Shown here: positions 1 to 9,227 of the stretch, piece by piece
Layout of the letters: the number at the start of each line of letters is the position of its first letter
How positions within the stretch are numbered: the stretch's first letter is position 1
DNA from: Betaproteobacteria bacterium
GTDB lineage: Bacteria > Pseudomonadota > Gammaproteobacteria > Burkholderiales > Rhodocyclaceae
Direction: 5' to 3'
Length of the DNA stretch: 64,000 bases
NCBI GenBank assembly: GCA_016720065.1
Contig: JADJXY010000002.1
Location: 1,253,001 to 1,317,000 of the forward strand
Translations under genes and position numbers: made by a program
Notes under the pieces: generated by a model
Seen by the model: only the letters and a program-made list of their open reading frames with translations
Databases searched by the model: none
Told to the model about the DNA's origin: nothing

Positions 1-424
1 TCTGGGCCTTCATCTCCTGGGGATTGACCTCGCCCGCTTCGATATTGGCAGCGACGAAGCCCCGGGCGATGGGGCGCAGGCGATTCAGGCGGGATATCCC
101 ATTGACCAGATGGGCCACCGACTTGCCGAAACGCTCGCCGATCTTCTCGACGCCATGCTCCTGGTGGGCGGGAATGGCGAAGAGCAGGGCCGCCACCCGG
201 GAATCGCCGTCGAGTCTCAAGCCGGTGATGATGAGGGCCATGCCCAGGGCGTGGGACCAGATGCGCTCCCCGCTGCCCAGGGAAGTCTCGCCGTAGACCT
301 CCCAGGCGTATTCGACGGCCTCCTTGAGGCGCCGGGCTTCTTCTTCCCCCAGGCCTTCGGAAAGGGTGTGGAGGAACTGCTGGAAATCGCTCTGGCTGGC
401 GACGGAATGGAGCACGGAGACCAT
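1..424 (-). CDS. relA: RelA-type (p)ppGpp synthetase, N-terminal part only
   Basis: The reading frame begins at an ATG at 424 and runs off the left edge, giving about 141 residues. The protein resembles the N-terminal pseudo-hydrolase region of long RSH enzymes: a stretch starting HALGMALIITGLRLD is followed by RVAALLFAIPAHQEHG and then FGKSVAHLVNGI. In SpoT the equivalent position carries the His-Asp pair of the hydrolase; here it reads FAIPAH, so the metal-binding HD is lost, as in monofunctional RelA. The expected role is ribosome-associated synthesis of (p)ppGpp on amino acid starvation. The synthetase, TGS and ACT domains lie outside the window. It is divergent from the transporter gene starting at 468, with 43 bases between the starts. 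The RelA rather than SpoT call rests on the degenerate HD site. Confidence 0.85.
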   Translation of the reverse strand, partial: MVSVLHSVASQSDFQQFLHTLSEGLGEEEARRLKEAVEYAWEVYGETSLGSGERIWSHALGMALIITGLRLDGDSRVAALLFAIPAHQEHGVEKIGERFGKSVAHLVNGISRLNRLRPIARGFVAANIEAGEVNPQEMKAQ

Positions 425-467
425 GGCCGGAATTATAGCGCCGGGGCGCTGGGGCATAATCTCCGCC

Positions 468-1373
468 ATGGCCGCAGCAACCGCCTCCTCCCCCGGACGC
501 TTCTACCTCAACCCCTACCTGCTCCTGACGCTCACCGTCCTGTTCTGGTCGGGCAACATGGTCCTGGGCCGGGGCATGCGCGAGGACGTGCCGCCCTTCG
601 CCCTGGCCTTCTGGCGCTGGGCCATCGCCTTTGGCCTGACCCTGCCCTTCGCCTGGCCCCATCGCCGGCAGTGGCCGCTGCTGCTCTCGGGCTGGAAGGC
701 CGTCGCCCTGCTGGGCGTGCTGGGCGTCGGTGGCTACAACACCTTTGCCTACCTCGCGCTCCAGTCGACGACGGCCACCAACGCGGTACTGCTCAATTCC
801 TTCATCCCGGTGGCCACCATCGCCATTTCCTGGGCCTTCCTGGGCAAGAGCCTGAGGGCTGTCGAAGGGCTGGGCGTCCTCATCTCCCTGATCGGCGCCG
901 TCACCATCGTCGCCCGCGGCGACCCCGCGGTGCTGGCCGGGCTGGCGCTCAACCGGGGCGACGTCTGGATGCTCGTCGCCGTCCTCACCTGGGCCATCTA
1001 TACCGTGGGCCTGGCCTGGCGCCCCACCGGGGTCGATCCCATGCTCATGCTGGCCGCCCTGACCGCCGTTGGCCTCCTGGTCCTCGCCCCGATCTACGCC
1101 TGGGAAATGGCGGGCGGCCGAAGCATCCACCTTCACCCGGGCAGCCTCCTGTCCCTGGCCTACGTCGGCATCTTCCCCGGCTTCCTGGGCTATGTGTTCT
1201 ACAACCGGGGCGTCGCCCAGGTGGGCGCCAACCGGGCCAGCCTGTTCATCCATCTGATGCCTGTCTTCGGCACCGCGCTCTCGGCCCTCTTCCTAGGGGA
1301 GATCCCCCAGGCCTACCACTACGCCGGCATCGCCCTCATCTTCACCGGCATCTGGCTCACCACCCGGCACTGA
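468..1373 (+). CDS. EamA/DMT-family transporter
   Basis: A 301-residue integral membrane protein of the drug/metabolite transporter superfamily. About ten hydrophobic helices are arranged as two EamA repeats; the first starts near LLLTLTVLFWSGN and the second near DVWMLVAVLTWAIYTVGL. The conserved end of the second repeat, NRGVAQVGANRASLFIHLMPVFG, is typical of the family. An open frame continues upstream to 324, but that part is arginine-rich, overlaps relA and has no family similarity, so the ATG at 468 is preferred. The substrate cannot be predicted; many relatives export amino acids or metabolites. mtfA follows after three bases and is probably co-transcribed. Confidence 0.85.
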   Translation: MAAATASSPGRFYLNPYLLLTLTVLFWSGNMVLGRGMREDVPPFALAFWRWAIAFGLTLPFAWPHRRQWPLLLSGWKAVALLGVLGVGGYNTFAYLALQSTTATNAVLLNSFIPVATIAISWAFLGKSLRAVEGLGVLISLIGAVTIVARGDPAVLAGLALNRGDVWMLVAVLTWAIYTVGLAWRPTGVDPMLMLAALTAVGLLVLAPIYAWEMAGGRSIHLHPGSLLSLAYVGIFPGFLGYVFYNRGVAQVGANRASLFIHLMPVFGTALSALFLGEIPQAYHYAGIALIFTGIWLTTRH

Positions 1374-1376
1374 AAG

Positions 1377-2150
1377 ATGGGACTCCTCGACCTCTTCCGC
1401 CGCCCCGCCCCCGCGCCCATCCCCGACGCCCTGTGGGACGCAACTGTCGCAGCCCTGCCCTTCATCGCCGCCCTGGAGCCGGAGGAACTCGGCCGGCTGC
1501 GGGAACTTACCGCCGCCTTCCTGGCGGAAAAGGAATTCACCCCCGCCGGCGGCCTGGTGGTGGACGACGGGGTCTGCCTGGCCATCGCCATGCAGGCCTG
1601 CCTACCCATCCTGGAACTCGGATTGGGGGCCTACCGGGGCTGGGTGGGCATCGTCGTCTATCCCGACGAGTTCGTCATTCCCCGCCTCACTCAGGACGAG
1701 GACGGCGTGGTGCACGAGTACGACGAAACGGCTTCCGGCGAGGCCTGGGCCGGCGGCCCGGTCATCGTCTCGTGGCGGGACGCCCAGATGGCGGGCGACG
1801 GCTACAACGTGGTGATCCACGAATTCGCCCACAAGCTGGACATGGAAAACGGCGAGGCCGACGGCGTGCCCCCGCTTCCCCCCGGCGTCTCCCGCGAGCA
1901 GTGGGAAAACGTTCTGCACGCGGCCTACGAGCACTTCTGCCAGCGCGTCGATGGCGGCGAGAAAACCTGGATCGACCCCTACGGCGCCGAACACCCCTGC
2001 GAATTCTTCGCCGTGGTGAGCGAAGCCTTTTTCGAAATGCCGGACGTGGTGGCCGAGGAGTACCCGGCCTTCTACGACCTGCTGCGCCGCTTCTACCGCC
2101 AGGACCCCCACGTCCGGCTACAGCGCTGGGTCGCCGCAGGCCGCGACTGA
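1377..2150 (+). CDS. mtfA: MtfA family zinc metallopeptidase (M90)
   Basis: A 257-residue cytosolic protein matching the MtfA/DUF980 family. The zinc-binding motif HEFAH is at about residues 148-152, followed by KLDMENGEADG, and a downstream acidic element (EFFAVVSEAFFE) fits the third zinc ligand region. In Escherichia coli MtfA binds the repressor Mlc and has peptidase activity; Mlc is not known to exist here, so the partner may differ. The length is close to the E. coli protein (about 265 residues). The ATG follows the transporter stop by three bases, suggesting an operon. The family assignment is firm and the physiological role is inferred. Confidence 0.88.
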   Translation: MGLLDLFRRPAPAPIPDALWDATVAALPFIAALEPEELGRLRELTAAFLAEKEFTPAGGLVVDDGVCLAIAMQACLPILELGLGAYRGWVGIVVYPDEFVIPRLTQDEDGVVHEYDETASGEAWAGGPVIVSWRDAQMAGDGYNVVIHEFAHKLDMENGEADGVPPLPPGVSREQWENVLHAAYEHFCQRVDGGEKTWIDPYGAEHPCEFFAVVSEAFFEMPDVVAEEYPAFYDLLRRFYRQDPHVRLQRWVAAGRD

Positions 2151-2390
2151 GCGCGGTTAAAGCTGTTTTGCTGAGCGAGTCTTCCTGGGATCGCCGCGGC
2201 GTGCGCCGGCAACTGAGAGCCGACGCCATACCGCCGATCTGCTGTTCTGCAACGACATCTCGACATCTTCCGCCACAAACTGCCGCGCAAGATCGAAACC
2301 GACGCAGGCCTCGTTGCCTTCATCGAGGATCGCCATCGACGACGACAGATCCCCAAGGATTTCGCCTACCGAAAACAAGCCACTATCCTT

Positions 2391-3041
2391 TCAGCATCGG
2401 CTTGCAACGGATTCTGACAAAGTGGAATTGACGTTGCGCCGAGAAAGGCGGATGCCGACCATGCCGACCGCGAGAAGCGCGAGGTTTCCCGGTTCGGGGA
2501 CCGTGTAGCGGATATCGAAGCTCACGTTGCTTGTGATTTCGAACTCCGTCGAGAATGGGTAGTGCTGCCCAAAGAGATCGATCTGAGAATCGCAGAACGT
2601 ACGGTTTTCAGAATCCACGACGCAATTGACCGCGGTGATGACCTGTGTCGGAAACATGTTCTGCGTGAACAAAGGGTCTCCCTCCAACTGTCCGCCACGA
2701 ATAAATATGTGCATGTCATCTATCCCCCCGGGTACGCCGACGTGGAACGATGCGGTGCTGCCCGACAGGTTGCTTATGCTGTGTTCATCCAGGTCGGTAA
2801 TGTCGTTATCGAATACTCCGGTCGCTGGCACGCGAAGGGTGACACTGAGTATTGGAACTGCGGCCGCGTCGCGGGGCACGGAGGCACCAACGGCGACGAG
2901 GAAAAGCGCACCGATGACCATCGACAGACGCGACGCAAGCGCCCTGGTTGCAACGGGGTCACGTTGGACGGGAGGGAAAATCGGTTCAGAGATCCTTAAC
3001 AGTGGCTCAGCGTTTGGAATTTGAGCGATGGCGATACACAT
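2391..3041 (-). CDS. PEP-CTERM sorting domain protein
   Basis: A predicted secreted protein of 216 residues. The C-terminus carries VPEPGNLALLAVGMVGI followed by RLSRR, the tripartite PEP-CTERM signal (VPEP box, hydrophobic helix, basic tail) recognised by an exosortase in bacteria that make extracellular polysaccharide. Near residue 40 a hydrophobic segment (MVIGALFLVAVGASV, then AAA) acts as a signal peptide with an unusually long leader. The start at 3041 is chosen because an AGGAGG ribosome site lies seven bases upstream; an open frame to 3098 lacks such a site. The middle is rich in Thr, Asp and Ser without a recognisable domain. Its base composition is lower in GC than its neighbours. 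A short extension (NVNSTLSESVASRC) after the basic cluster is slightly unusual. Confidence 0.85.
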   Translation of the reverse strand: MCIAIAQIPNAEPLLRISEPIFPPVQRDPVATRALASRLSMVIGALFLVAVGASVPRDAAAVPILSVTLRVPATGVFDNDITDLDEHSISNLSGSTASFHVGVPGGIDDMHIFIRGGQLEGDPLFTQNMFPTQVITAVNCVVDSENRTFCDSQIDLFGQHYPFSTEFEITSNVSFDIRYTVPEPGNLALLAVGMVGIRLSRRNVNSTLSESVASRC

Positions 3042-3426
3042 GATTCCTCCTGGGGATATGAAAGAGTAACAAGCCTTGCATGAGAGGCTCTCGCACAAGA
3101 GGCCATTGCCTTACGTTGACGTTTTGAGCACTTAGCACGCAAGAACAGACTCTTGACAAAAATACGCGACGGACCCTTGAGTTCATTCTGAGCCTGGATG
3201 CGCGCAATATCTGTTCGCTGTCGCACATAGAAACAAGAAGCGATTTGTTGACATTGTTGTTTAACTGTGTTGAATAATGCCGATTGGGTGACCGCCGCAA
3301 CTGCCGCCGATGATGCTCTCGTAGACCAGATCGTCTGGGTCAACCTGGTGTGACCGTGCGAGCGCGAAAAACGGACTGGCGCAATGCCGCAGCAGTCGGC
3401 GCACGGGAAGATAGTTGTCGCCTCAT
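3042..3426. other. Intergenic region, lower GC, no gene recognised
   Basis: This stretch separates the PEP-CTERM gene from the transposase remnant. Open frames exist on the minus strand (for example 2996-3430) but overlap the PEP-CTERM start, are rich in Arg, Ser and Cys, and show no family features. It presumably contains the PEP-CTERM promoter and the outer end of the decayed insertion sequence. Confidence 0.5.
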
Positions 3427-3600
3427 TCATGCCGCCAAGACCTGTTTATCTGTCGCCGGCAACGCCATGTCGATCACCGAGTCACGTTCCGGGTTGAGCG
3501 TCACGGCGCCGATTGGCGCCCAGTTCCGCGTATGGCGCGACCAGCGTGCCGGGTTGCGTTCCCGAGCCTCGGCGTACAGCGCGTGACGCGCCGCGAGAGT
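3427..3600 (-). pseudogene. Remnant of a transposase C-terminus (IS3-like)
   Basis: The last 57 codons of a minus-strand frame read ARHALYAEARERNPARWS, then RHTRNWAPIGAVTLNPERDS, ending shortly after at a TGA at 3427-3429. From memory of the family, this pattern (ERxPxRWS, then TRNWxPIxxVxLNPE) is the extreme C-terminus of an IS3-type transposase; it was not searched. No upstream DDE catalytic core remains in any frame, so only the 3' tip survives. The DNA immediately after the stop (ATGAATGAGGCGACAACTAT on the minus strand) looks like the untranslated end of such an element. It indicates an old insertion and deletion next to the PEP-CTERM gene. Confidence 0.6.
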
Positions 3601-3720
3601 CGCATGGTCTTCGCCAGCATCGCTCTGCGCCGTCCGAACGGGCTGGCCGTGCAATGCCAGCCCTGGACGGACCCGGGGGGGATGGGGTTCCTTCGACGCT
3701 GCGCAGACCCCACGCCCCGG

Positions 3721-3764
3721 CCTCCCCTTCTTCGACAAAGCTCAGGACAGGCTCGAAGGGGGAG
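3721..3764. repeat. Imperfect palindrome, possible dispersed intergenic repeat
   Basis: CCTCCCCTTCTTCGA on the left pairs with TCGAAGGGGGAGG on the right around the core CAAAGCTCAGGACAGGC. The core resembles the TTCGACAAGCTCAGGAC-type repeat scattered between genes in many proteobacterial genomes. It could also fold as a terminator-like hairpin between the remnant transposase and the hydrolase gene. Confidence 0.5.
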
Positions 3765-3829
3765 GAGCCCAGCGTGACCTGCGCCGTGCTCAAAATACGT
3801 TCCGTCAAGAACGCAGCACTACAGCGCCT

Positions 3830-4723
3830 TCAACCCAGCAGGAAGTCCCGCACCACGGCGATCTGGCTGTCGTCCATGAACATGGGAGCGTGGCCCACGC
3901 CGGCGATTTCGGCCAGCTTCGCCCGGGGGCCGCGTTCGGCCATCTGCTGCCAGGTTTCCCGGCGCAGGAGGTCGGATTCCGCCCCGCGCACGGCCAGGGT
4001 CGGGCAGCGCACGGCTTCGTAGAGGGGCCAGAGATCGATATCGACCGCGGCGAAAGCCATGCGGAAGGCCTCGCCGATGGCCGGATCGTAGCGGAAGCCC
4101 CAGCGCCCGTCGGCGCGACAACTGACGCTGGTTTCGGTCAGGTGGCGCCACTGGGCGTCGCTGAGGGGGCCGAAGGGCGCGCTCACCTGCCGCACGTAGG
4201 CCAGGGCCTCGTCGAAGGTGGCCCAGGTGGGGTCGGCGCCCACGTACTGACCGATGCGGCGCAGGGATTCGCCGGTGATGACCGGCCCCACGTCGTTGAG
4301 CACCATGCGGGTGATGGGGGTATCCGGCATGCCGGCCAGGGCCATGCCGATCAGCCCGCCCATGGAGGTGCCCACCCAATGCACTTCCTCGGCGTCCAGC
4401 CGGGCAATCAGCGTCACCATGTCGGCCACGTACTGGGGAATGGCGTAGCCGGCCGCATCCTTCAGGCGGCCACTGCGGCCCCGCCCCACCACGTCGGGAC
4501 AGACCACCCGGTAGTGAGGCATGAGGGCCCGGGCCAGGTCGTCGAAATCCCGCCCGTTACGCGTGAGGCCATGGACGCAGACCAGCACCCGGGGATTGCC
4601 CGGATCGCCCCACTGGCGATAGGCCATGCGGTGCAGGCCGGTGGGACTCGCGCAGCGCACCTCGCGATCGACCCAGGCCGGCGGGCGGCAGAAACAGCGC
4701 TTGAAACAGTCGAACCAGCTCAT
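3830..4723 (-). CDS. Alpha/beta hydrolase
   Basis: A 297-residue alpha/beta hydrolase fold protein. The oxyanion region VCVHGLTRNGRDFD is followed by the nucleophile elbow GTSMGG, an acidic residue in RGAESDLL and the catalytic histidine in GVGHAPMF, giving a complete Ser-Asp-His triad. No signal peptide is visible, so it should be cytosolic. Its substrate is not predictable; esterase or C-C hydrolase activities are typical. An upstream in-frame start at 4762 would overlap comEC; the ATG at 4723 has an AAGGAGGTG ribosome site directly upstream and is preferred. comEC ends 28 bases upstream on the same strand. Confidence 0.88.
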   Translation of the reverse strand: MSWFDCFKRCFCRPPAWVDREVRCASPTGLHRMAYRQWGDPGNPRVLVCVHGLTRNGRDFDDLARALMPHYRVVCPDVVGRGRSGRLKDAAGYAIPQYVADMVTLIARLDAEEVHWVGTSMGGLIGMALAGMPDTPITRMVLNDVGPVITGESLRRIGQYVGADPTWATFDEALAYVRQVSAPFGPLSDAQWRHLTETSVSCRADGRWGFRYDPAIGEAFRMAFAAVDIDLWPLYEAVRCPTLAVRGAESDLLRRETWQQMAERGPRAKLAEIAGVGHAPMFMDDSQIAVVRDFLLG

Positions 4724-4751
4724 GACACCTCCTTGGGGAAGAAGCATAGCA

Positions 4752-7148
4752 TCAGCGGCCATGCCAGTAGCGCGGGCGTTCCTCGCGCCAGGCCCGCGCC
4801 TGCACGCCTTCCCCGGTCAGAAAAAATTCGAGCGCGCCGTCCCGGTCGGTGCGCCACAGGGTCATGCCCGCTGCCGCGTAGCGGGCCAGAACCTCCTCCT
4901 TGGGATGGCCGAAGCGGTTGCGGTACCCCACCGGCACCACGGCATGGCGCGCACCCGTGGCGGCGACGAAGGCGGGGGTCGAGGAGGTACGGCTGCCGTG
5001 GTGGGGCACCAGGACCACATCGGCAGCAAGCTCAGCACGATGGCGGCGCAGCAGGGCCTCCTCGTCGCGGGCCTCGATGTCCGAGGTGAGCAACATCGCC
5101 CGCCCCTCGGCCTCCACGCGCAGGGTGCACGACAGATGGTTGGCCTTGCCCCCGGCCCGGTAGTCCGCCGCGCTGGGGTGCAGAATGCTGAAGCGCACCC
5201 CGTCCCACTCCCAGCGCTGCCCATCCTGGCAGGGGATGCTCCCGGCCTCGCCGGTGGAACTCCAGAAGCTATCCACCGGCAGTGCCGCCCGCAGCGATGC
5301 GCTGCCCCCGGCGTGGTCGCTGTCGCGATGGGTCACCACCAGCCCGTCCAGGCGATCCACTCCCAGGGCACGCAGATAGGGCACCACGACGCGCTGGCCG
5401 GCGTCGGACTCGGCGCTGTAGAGGGGGCCCGGATCGTAGACCAGGGTGTGCTCCCGGGTGCGCACCACAGCGGCCAGGCCCTGGCCCACGTCGAGCACCG
5501 TCACCCAGGCCTCACCCGCGGCCGGCCGTGGCGGTGGCCAGAGAAAGAGCGGCAGCAGCAGACCCAGCCCGGCCCAGCGGCCGGGCACTCCGGCCGGGAG
5601 GAGCAGCAGGCCGACCCCAAACCCGGCCAGGACGGCCACCGGCAGCGGCGGCGCCGCACTCTGCCAGACCGGCATTGCGGCCGCCACGGCGAGCCCCTCC
5701 ATGAGCCAGGCCAGGGGCAGGTGGGCCAGATGCAGCAAGCCGTCCCAGGGCACCACCGCCGCGGCCAGGGCCAGGGGCGTGACCACGAAACTCACCACCG
5801 GGATGGCCAGTGCATTGGCCAGGGGCGAGACGAGGGAAAACTGCCCGAAGACCAGGAGCAGCACGGGCAGCGAGGCCAGGGTCGCCGCCCCCTGGACGAG
5901 ACCCCAGGCGCGCAGGCGCAGCCCCAGCCCCGGGCGCGCATCGCCATCGGGATCGCCGTCCCCCGCTCCGGCCCCGCGCCGGTCCGCGGCCACGAAGAGC
6001 AGGGCCGCCACGGCCCCGAAGGACAACCAGAACCCGACCGCCAGAACGGCCCAGGGATCCACCAGCAACACGGCCAGCAGTGCCAGACCCAGCACCCGGC
6101 CGGGGGAGACCCAGCGCCCAGACCCCAGGGCCAGCGCCGCCACCGCCAGCATGTAGAGGGTGCGCTGGGCGGGAACGCCGAAGCCGGCCAGGGCGGTATA
6201 GAGGAAGGCCGCCACCACCCCGGCGGCCAGGGCGACGCGCTGGGCCGCGAATCGGTTGGCCAGGCGCGGCACGCGCCGCCACAAGGCGCCGCAGGCCCAG
6301 CCCAGCAGGGCCGCCACCAGGGTCACGTGCAGGCCCGAGATGGACATCAGGTGGGTGGTTCCCGTGCGGTTGAAGACATTCCACAAGTCCCCCTGGATGG
6401 CCCGCTGGTCGCCCACCGCCAGGGCCGCCAGAATGCCGCCGTAGGGGTGGGTCTCGGGGGGAAGCACGGCGAGAAAACGGTCCCGCACCCCTTGGCGCAG
6501 GCGCTCGACACCGTAGCCGAAGCCGGGGACGAAGGCCTCCAGGAGAAAGTTGGCCTCCCGCGGGCGCACATAACCCGTGGCCCGCACGCCGTTTTCCAGC
6601 AGCCAGGCCTCGTAATCAAAACCTCCCGCATTGGCGTTGCCATGGGGCCGGCGCAGGCGCAGGACCAGGTGCCAGCGCTCCCCGGCCCGGAGGGAAGGCA
6701 GCGCCGCGGAAGCCTCCGGGTCGGCACCGCGATACCAGGACAGCATCACCCGGCGGGGAACGACCGCCCCCGCCGTCTCCACCCTTTCCACATCGAAAGC
6801 GAATCGCTCACCGCGGGAAAAGCCCTGGGGCAGCGCGGCCACCACGCCGATCACCGCCACGTCGCGCCCCTCCCAGGCCTCGGGCAGGGCGTCGGCCAGA
6901 CGGCCTTCGGCCCGCCAGGCGGCCCAGCCGAACCCCAGAATCAGGGCGGCGGCAAACACTGCCGTCAGGCGCCAGGCCCCGCGCAGGGGCAGGCAAAACA
7001 GGAGACCGGCCAGCAGGCCCACCGACCCCCAGGCGGGAACTTGGGGCTGAAACTGGAGGGTGATGACCCCCAGGGCGAAGCCGAGGGCCGCGCAGCCCAG
7101 GGGAAAAACCGCCCTGGGCGGGGCGGCGGGGCGGGTCACGCCCTCCAC
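4752..7148 (-). CDS. comEC: ComEC/Rec2 DNA uptake channel protein
   Basis: A 798-residue polytopic membrane protein with the three ComEC parts. An N-terminal membrane and soluble DUF4131 region is followed by the competence domain (MSISGLHVTLVAALLGWACG) with many hydrophobic helices. The C-terminal metallo-beta-lactamase-like domain contains VTHRDSDHAGG and VPHHGSRTSS. In naturally competent bacteria ComEC carries single-stranded DNA across the inner membrane, and the C-terminal domain is a proposed nuclease. The length is typical. The start is a GTG four bases after the chemotaxis receptor stop, so translation is probably coupled; a nearby in-frame GTG is an alternative. No other competence genes are in the window except recJ. 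Confidence 0.93.
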   Translation of the reverse strand: MEGVTRPAAPPRAVFPLGCAALGFALGVITLQFQPQVPAWGSVGLLAGLLFCLPLRGAWRLTAVFAAALILGFGWAAWRAEGRLADALPEAWEGRDVAVIGVVAALPQGFSRGERFAFDVERVETAGAVVPRRVMLSWYRGADPEASAALPSLRAGERWHLVLRLRRPHGNANAGGFDYEAWLLENGVRATGYVRPREANFLLEAFVPGFGYGVERLRQGVRDRFLAVLPPETHPYGGILAALAVGDQRAIQGDLWNVFNRTGTTHLMSISGLHVTLVAALLGWACGALWRRVPRLANRFAAQRVALAAGVVAAFLYTALAGFGVPAQRTLYMLAVAALALGSGRWVSPGRVLGLALLAVLLVDPWAVLAVGFWLSFGAVAALLFVAADRRGAGAGDGDPDGDARPGLGLRLRAWGLVQGAATLASLPVLLLVFGQFSLVSPLANALAIPVVSFVVTPLALAAAVVPWDGLLHLAHLPLAWLMEGLAVAAAMPVWQSAAPPLPVAVLAGFGVGLLLLPAGVPGRWAGLGLLLPLFLWPPPRPAAGEAWVTVLDVGQGLAAVVRTREHTLVYDPGPLYSAESDAGQRVVVPYLRALGVDRLDGLVVTHRDSDHAGGSASLRAALPVDSFWSSTGEAGSIPCQDGQRWEWDGVRFSILHPSAADYRAGGKANHLSCTLRVEAEGRAMLLTSDIEARDEEALLRRHRAELAADVVLVPHHGSRTSSTPAFVAATGARHAVVPVGYRNRFGHPKEEVLARYAAAGMTLWRTDRDGALEFFLTGEGVQARAWREERPRYWHGR

Positions 7149-7152
7149 GGGA

Positions 7153-9168
7153 TCAAGTCTTGAAGCGGGTGACTTCCTGGCTCAGATTCTCGGCCAGACG
7201 ACGCAATTCCTGGGCGGTGCCGGAATTGGCGGCGGCGGCGGCATTGTTCTCCTCCGCCATCTGGGCGATCTTCTCGACGTTCTGGGCGATTTCCGTGCTG
7301 GCGGCGGCCTGCTCGCGCAGGGCGCCGGTAATTTCGCCCACGGCACCGACCACCTGCCGTGAACAGGCCTGGGCTTCCTCGATGGTGCTGCCGGCGCGAC
7401 TGGCCTGCTCGACGCCCACCGCCACCGAGGCGACACCCTGCTTCATGGTGGTCACGGCGGTCTCGGTCCCGGTCTGGATCGAGACGATCATGTCGGTGAT
7501 TTCCTGGGTGGATTTGGCCGTGCGCTCGGCCAGTTTCCTCACTTCATCGGCCACCACGGCAAAGCCCCGGCCGGACTCCCCGGCCCGGGCCGCTTCGATG
7601 GCGGCGTTCAGCGCCAGCAGATTGGTCTGATCGGCAATGTCCTTGATGGCGCCGACGATGGCGGAAATCTGGTTGGACTTCTGCCCCAGGGCCTCCACCG
7701 CGGCGGCGCTCTCGTTGACCGTCGCCGCGATGCGCTGGATTTCGCTCACGATGCCGCACACCATCTCGCCACCCCGGGCCGCCACCCGGTCCGATTCGCG
7801 GGAGTGGTTCTGGGCGTCTTCCGCATTGCGGGCGATGTGGTCCACGCCCACGGTCATTTCCTCCACCGAGGCCGCCATGCTGGAGGCGGCATCGCTCTGG
7901 TGGCCGGCACTGTCGGCGATCTGCCGGCTCGAGGTGGCGAGTTGCTCGGTGGCGATGCGCAATTGCTGCACGCCGCTCTGGATATTGCCCAGGAGCTTGC
8001 GGAAGGCCCCGGCCATGTCGTTGAAGTGATCCGCCGCGGCGTGCAGTTCGTCATGGCCGTCCAGGTCGAATCGGGCGGTCAGATCCCCCTCGGCAAGCCG
8101 TTTGGCCCCGCGGGAAAAGACCTCCACACTGTTGAGCACCGAGTAATACATGCCCGCCGCGAAAAAGGCGGCCAGCGCCAGGCCGATCAGGGCACCCAGC
8201 ACGTAGGCCGCCCGCTGGCGCTCGGCGTCACCCTGCCGCTCGGCCAGCATCTTTTCGAATTGCGGAATCAGGGTCTCGAACATCACCTGATAGCCGTGGT
8301 CGATGACCGTGGTGGCCTGCTTGAAATAGTCGTCGGGGGCGGTCTGAAAGCGTTCGGACAGGACATCCTCCCGCACCAGGGCGAGCAGGGCATCGACTTC
8401 CGCCGTCAATTGCTTGGCCGCCGGCTCCAGGACCGGACGGGTGGCGGGCACCTTGTCCATCACCTTGCCCAGGTTGATGTTCTGGGCGCGCAGGGTCTGG
8501 TTGAGTTGGCCCAGGGTCGCCGCCATGGCCACCTTGAGTTCCGGGGCGAGTTCCTTCTTGCTCAACACGCCGGTGCCCCGGGCCCGGGTGACCCCCAGGG
8601 GTTCCAGCAGGGCCGGCATCTTCTGCACCACCGTATCCATCATGTAATAGGTATCCATGACCGGGTCCAGGGTCAGTTCGGTGGCGTCGGCCACGGTGAC
8701 CATGAAGAGCAGTACCCGGTCGATGAGGGCCGAATGGCGCTTGACGTTGTCGCCGGCCGGCCAGCTCAGGCCCTGGGTGCGGATGGCCTCCCACTCATCC
8801 CGTACCGCCTTCCAGTCGGCGTGGGCGCGCAATTCCGGCGACAGGGCGGCTTCGGTGGCGGCGAGGAAGTCGACGACCTCCTTTTCCTTGGCCGCGCGCT
8901 TGTCCTTCATGGCCTCGTTGCCGTTCAGCACGCCGGACGACAGACCCCGATGCTGCTGCATGGACTGCGTCAGGCGGTTCATGGGCTTCAGCATGCCCAG
9001 GCCGGCAATCTCGCTCTTTGCCGTCGCAATGTCCCGTCTGAGCTGGGTTTCGAGGGTGTAGAGGAAGACCGCCAGGATGACGACGACGATCGATCCAATG
9101 AGCAGAAACTTGGCCGGGTAGCGCAGCCGGTTGAGCACCGCCACCGAAGGCCTGAAAAGCGCTTGCAT
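7153..9168 (-). CDS. Methyl-accepting chemotaxis protein
   Basis: A 671-residue receptor. The first transmembrane helix (FLLIGSIVVVILAVFLYTL) is near residues 22-42. A large periplasmic sensor of about 270 residues follows, beginning NRLTQSMQQHRGLSSG, which resembles the nitrate/nitrite-sensing NIT domain. The second helix (YVLGALIGLALAAFFAAGMY) precedes a HAMP segment and a cytoplasmic signalling domain. The hairpin tip contains IADQTNLLALNAAIEAARAGE and RGFAVVADEVRKLAERT, which bind CheA and CheW. There is no CheR-binding pentapeptide at the C-terminus. An excellent GGAGGAGAC ribosome site precedes the ATG. The ligand is not known; the NIT-like assignment is tentative. Confidence 0.93.
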   Translation of the reverse strand: MQALFRPSVAVLNRLRYPAKFLLIGSIVVVILAVFLYTLETQLRRDIATAKSEIAGLGMLKPMNRLTQSMQQHRGLSSGVLNGNEAMKDKRAAKEKEVVDFLAATEAALSPELRAHADWKAVRDEWEAIRTQGLSWPAGDNVKRHSALIDRVLLFMVTVADATELTLDPVMDTYYMMDTVVQKMPALLEPLGVTRARGTGVLSKKELAPELKVAMAATLGQLNQTLRAQNINLGKVMDKVPATRPVLEPAAKQLTAEVDALLALVREDVLSERFQTAPDDYFKQATTVIDHGYQVMFETLIPQFEKMLAERQGDAERQRAAYVLGALIGLALAAFFAAGMYYSVLNSVEVFSRGAKRLAEGDLTARFDLDGHDELHAAADHFNDMAGAFRKLLGNIQSGVQQLRIATEQLATSSRQIADSAGHQSDAASSMAASVEEMTVGVDHIARNAEDAQNHSRESDRVAARGGEMVCGIVSEIQRIAATVNESAAAVEALGQKSNQISAIVGAIKDIADQTNLLALNAAIEAARAGESGRGFAVVADEVRKLAERTAKSTQEITDMIVSIQTGTETAVTTMKQGVASVAVGVEQASRAGSTIEEAQACSRQVVGAVGEITGALREQAAASTEIAQNVEKIAQMAEENNAAAAANSGTAQELRRLAENLSQEVTRFKT

Positions 9169-9227
9169 GAATGTCTCCTCCGTTATTGTTGCTTTTTATT
9201 CACGGGTTCCATGCCCCGCGCCGAAAT

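Noticed and set aside
2157..2378. 73-codon minus-strand frame between mtfA and the PEP-CTERM gene
   Set aside because: No ribosome site or recognisable family, and the opposite strand shows an equally plausible short frame; not supportable as a gene.
110..2431. Plus-strand 773-codon open frame
   Set aside because: Overlaps relA, the EamA gene and mtfA in another frame, is Arg/Pro-rich and has no domain; a shadow caused by high GC.
4626..7163. 845-codon plus-strand frame opposite comEC
   Set aside because: Gln/Gly/His-rich antisense shadow of comEC with no family features.
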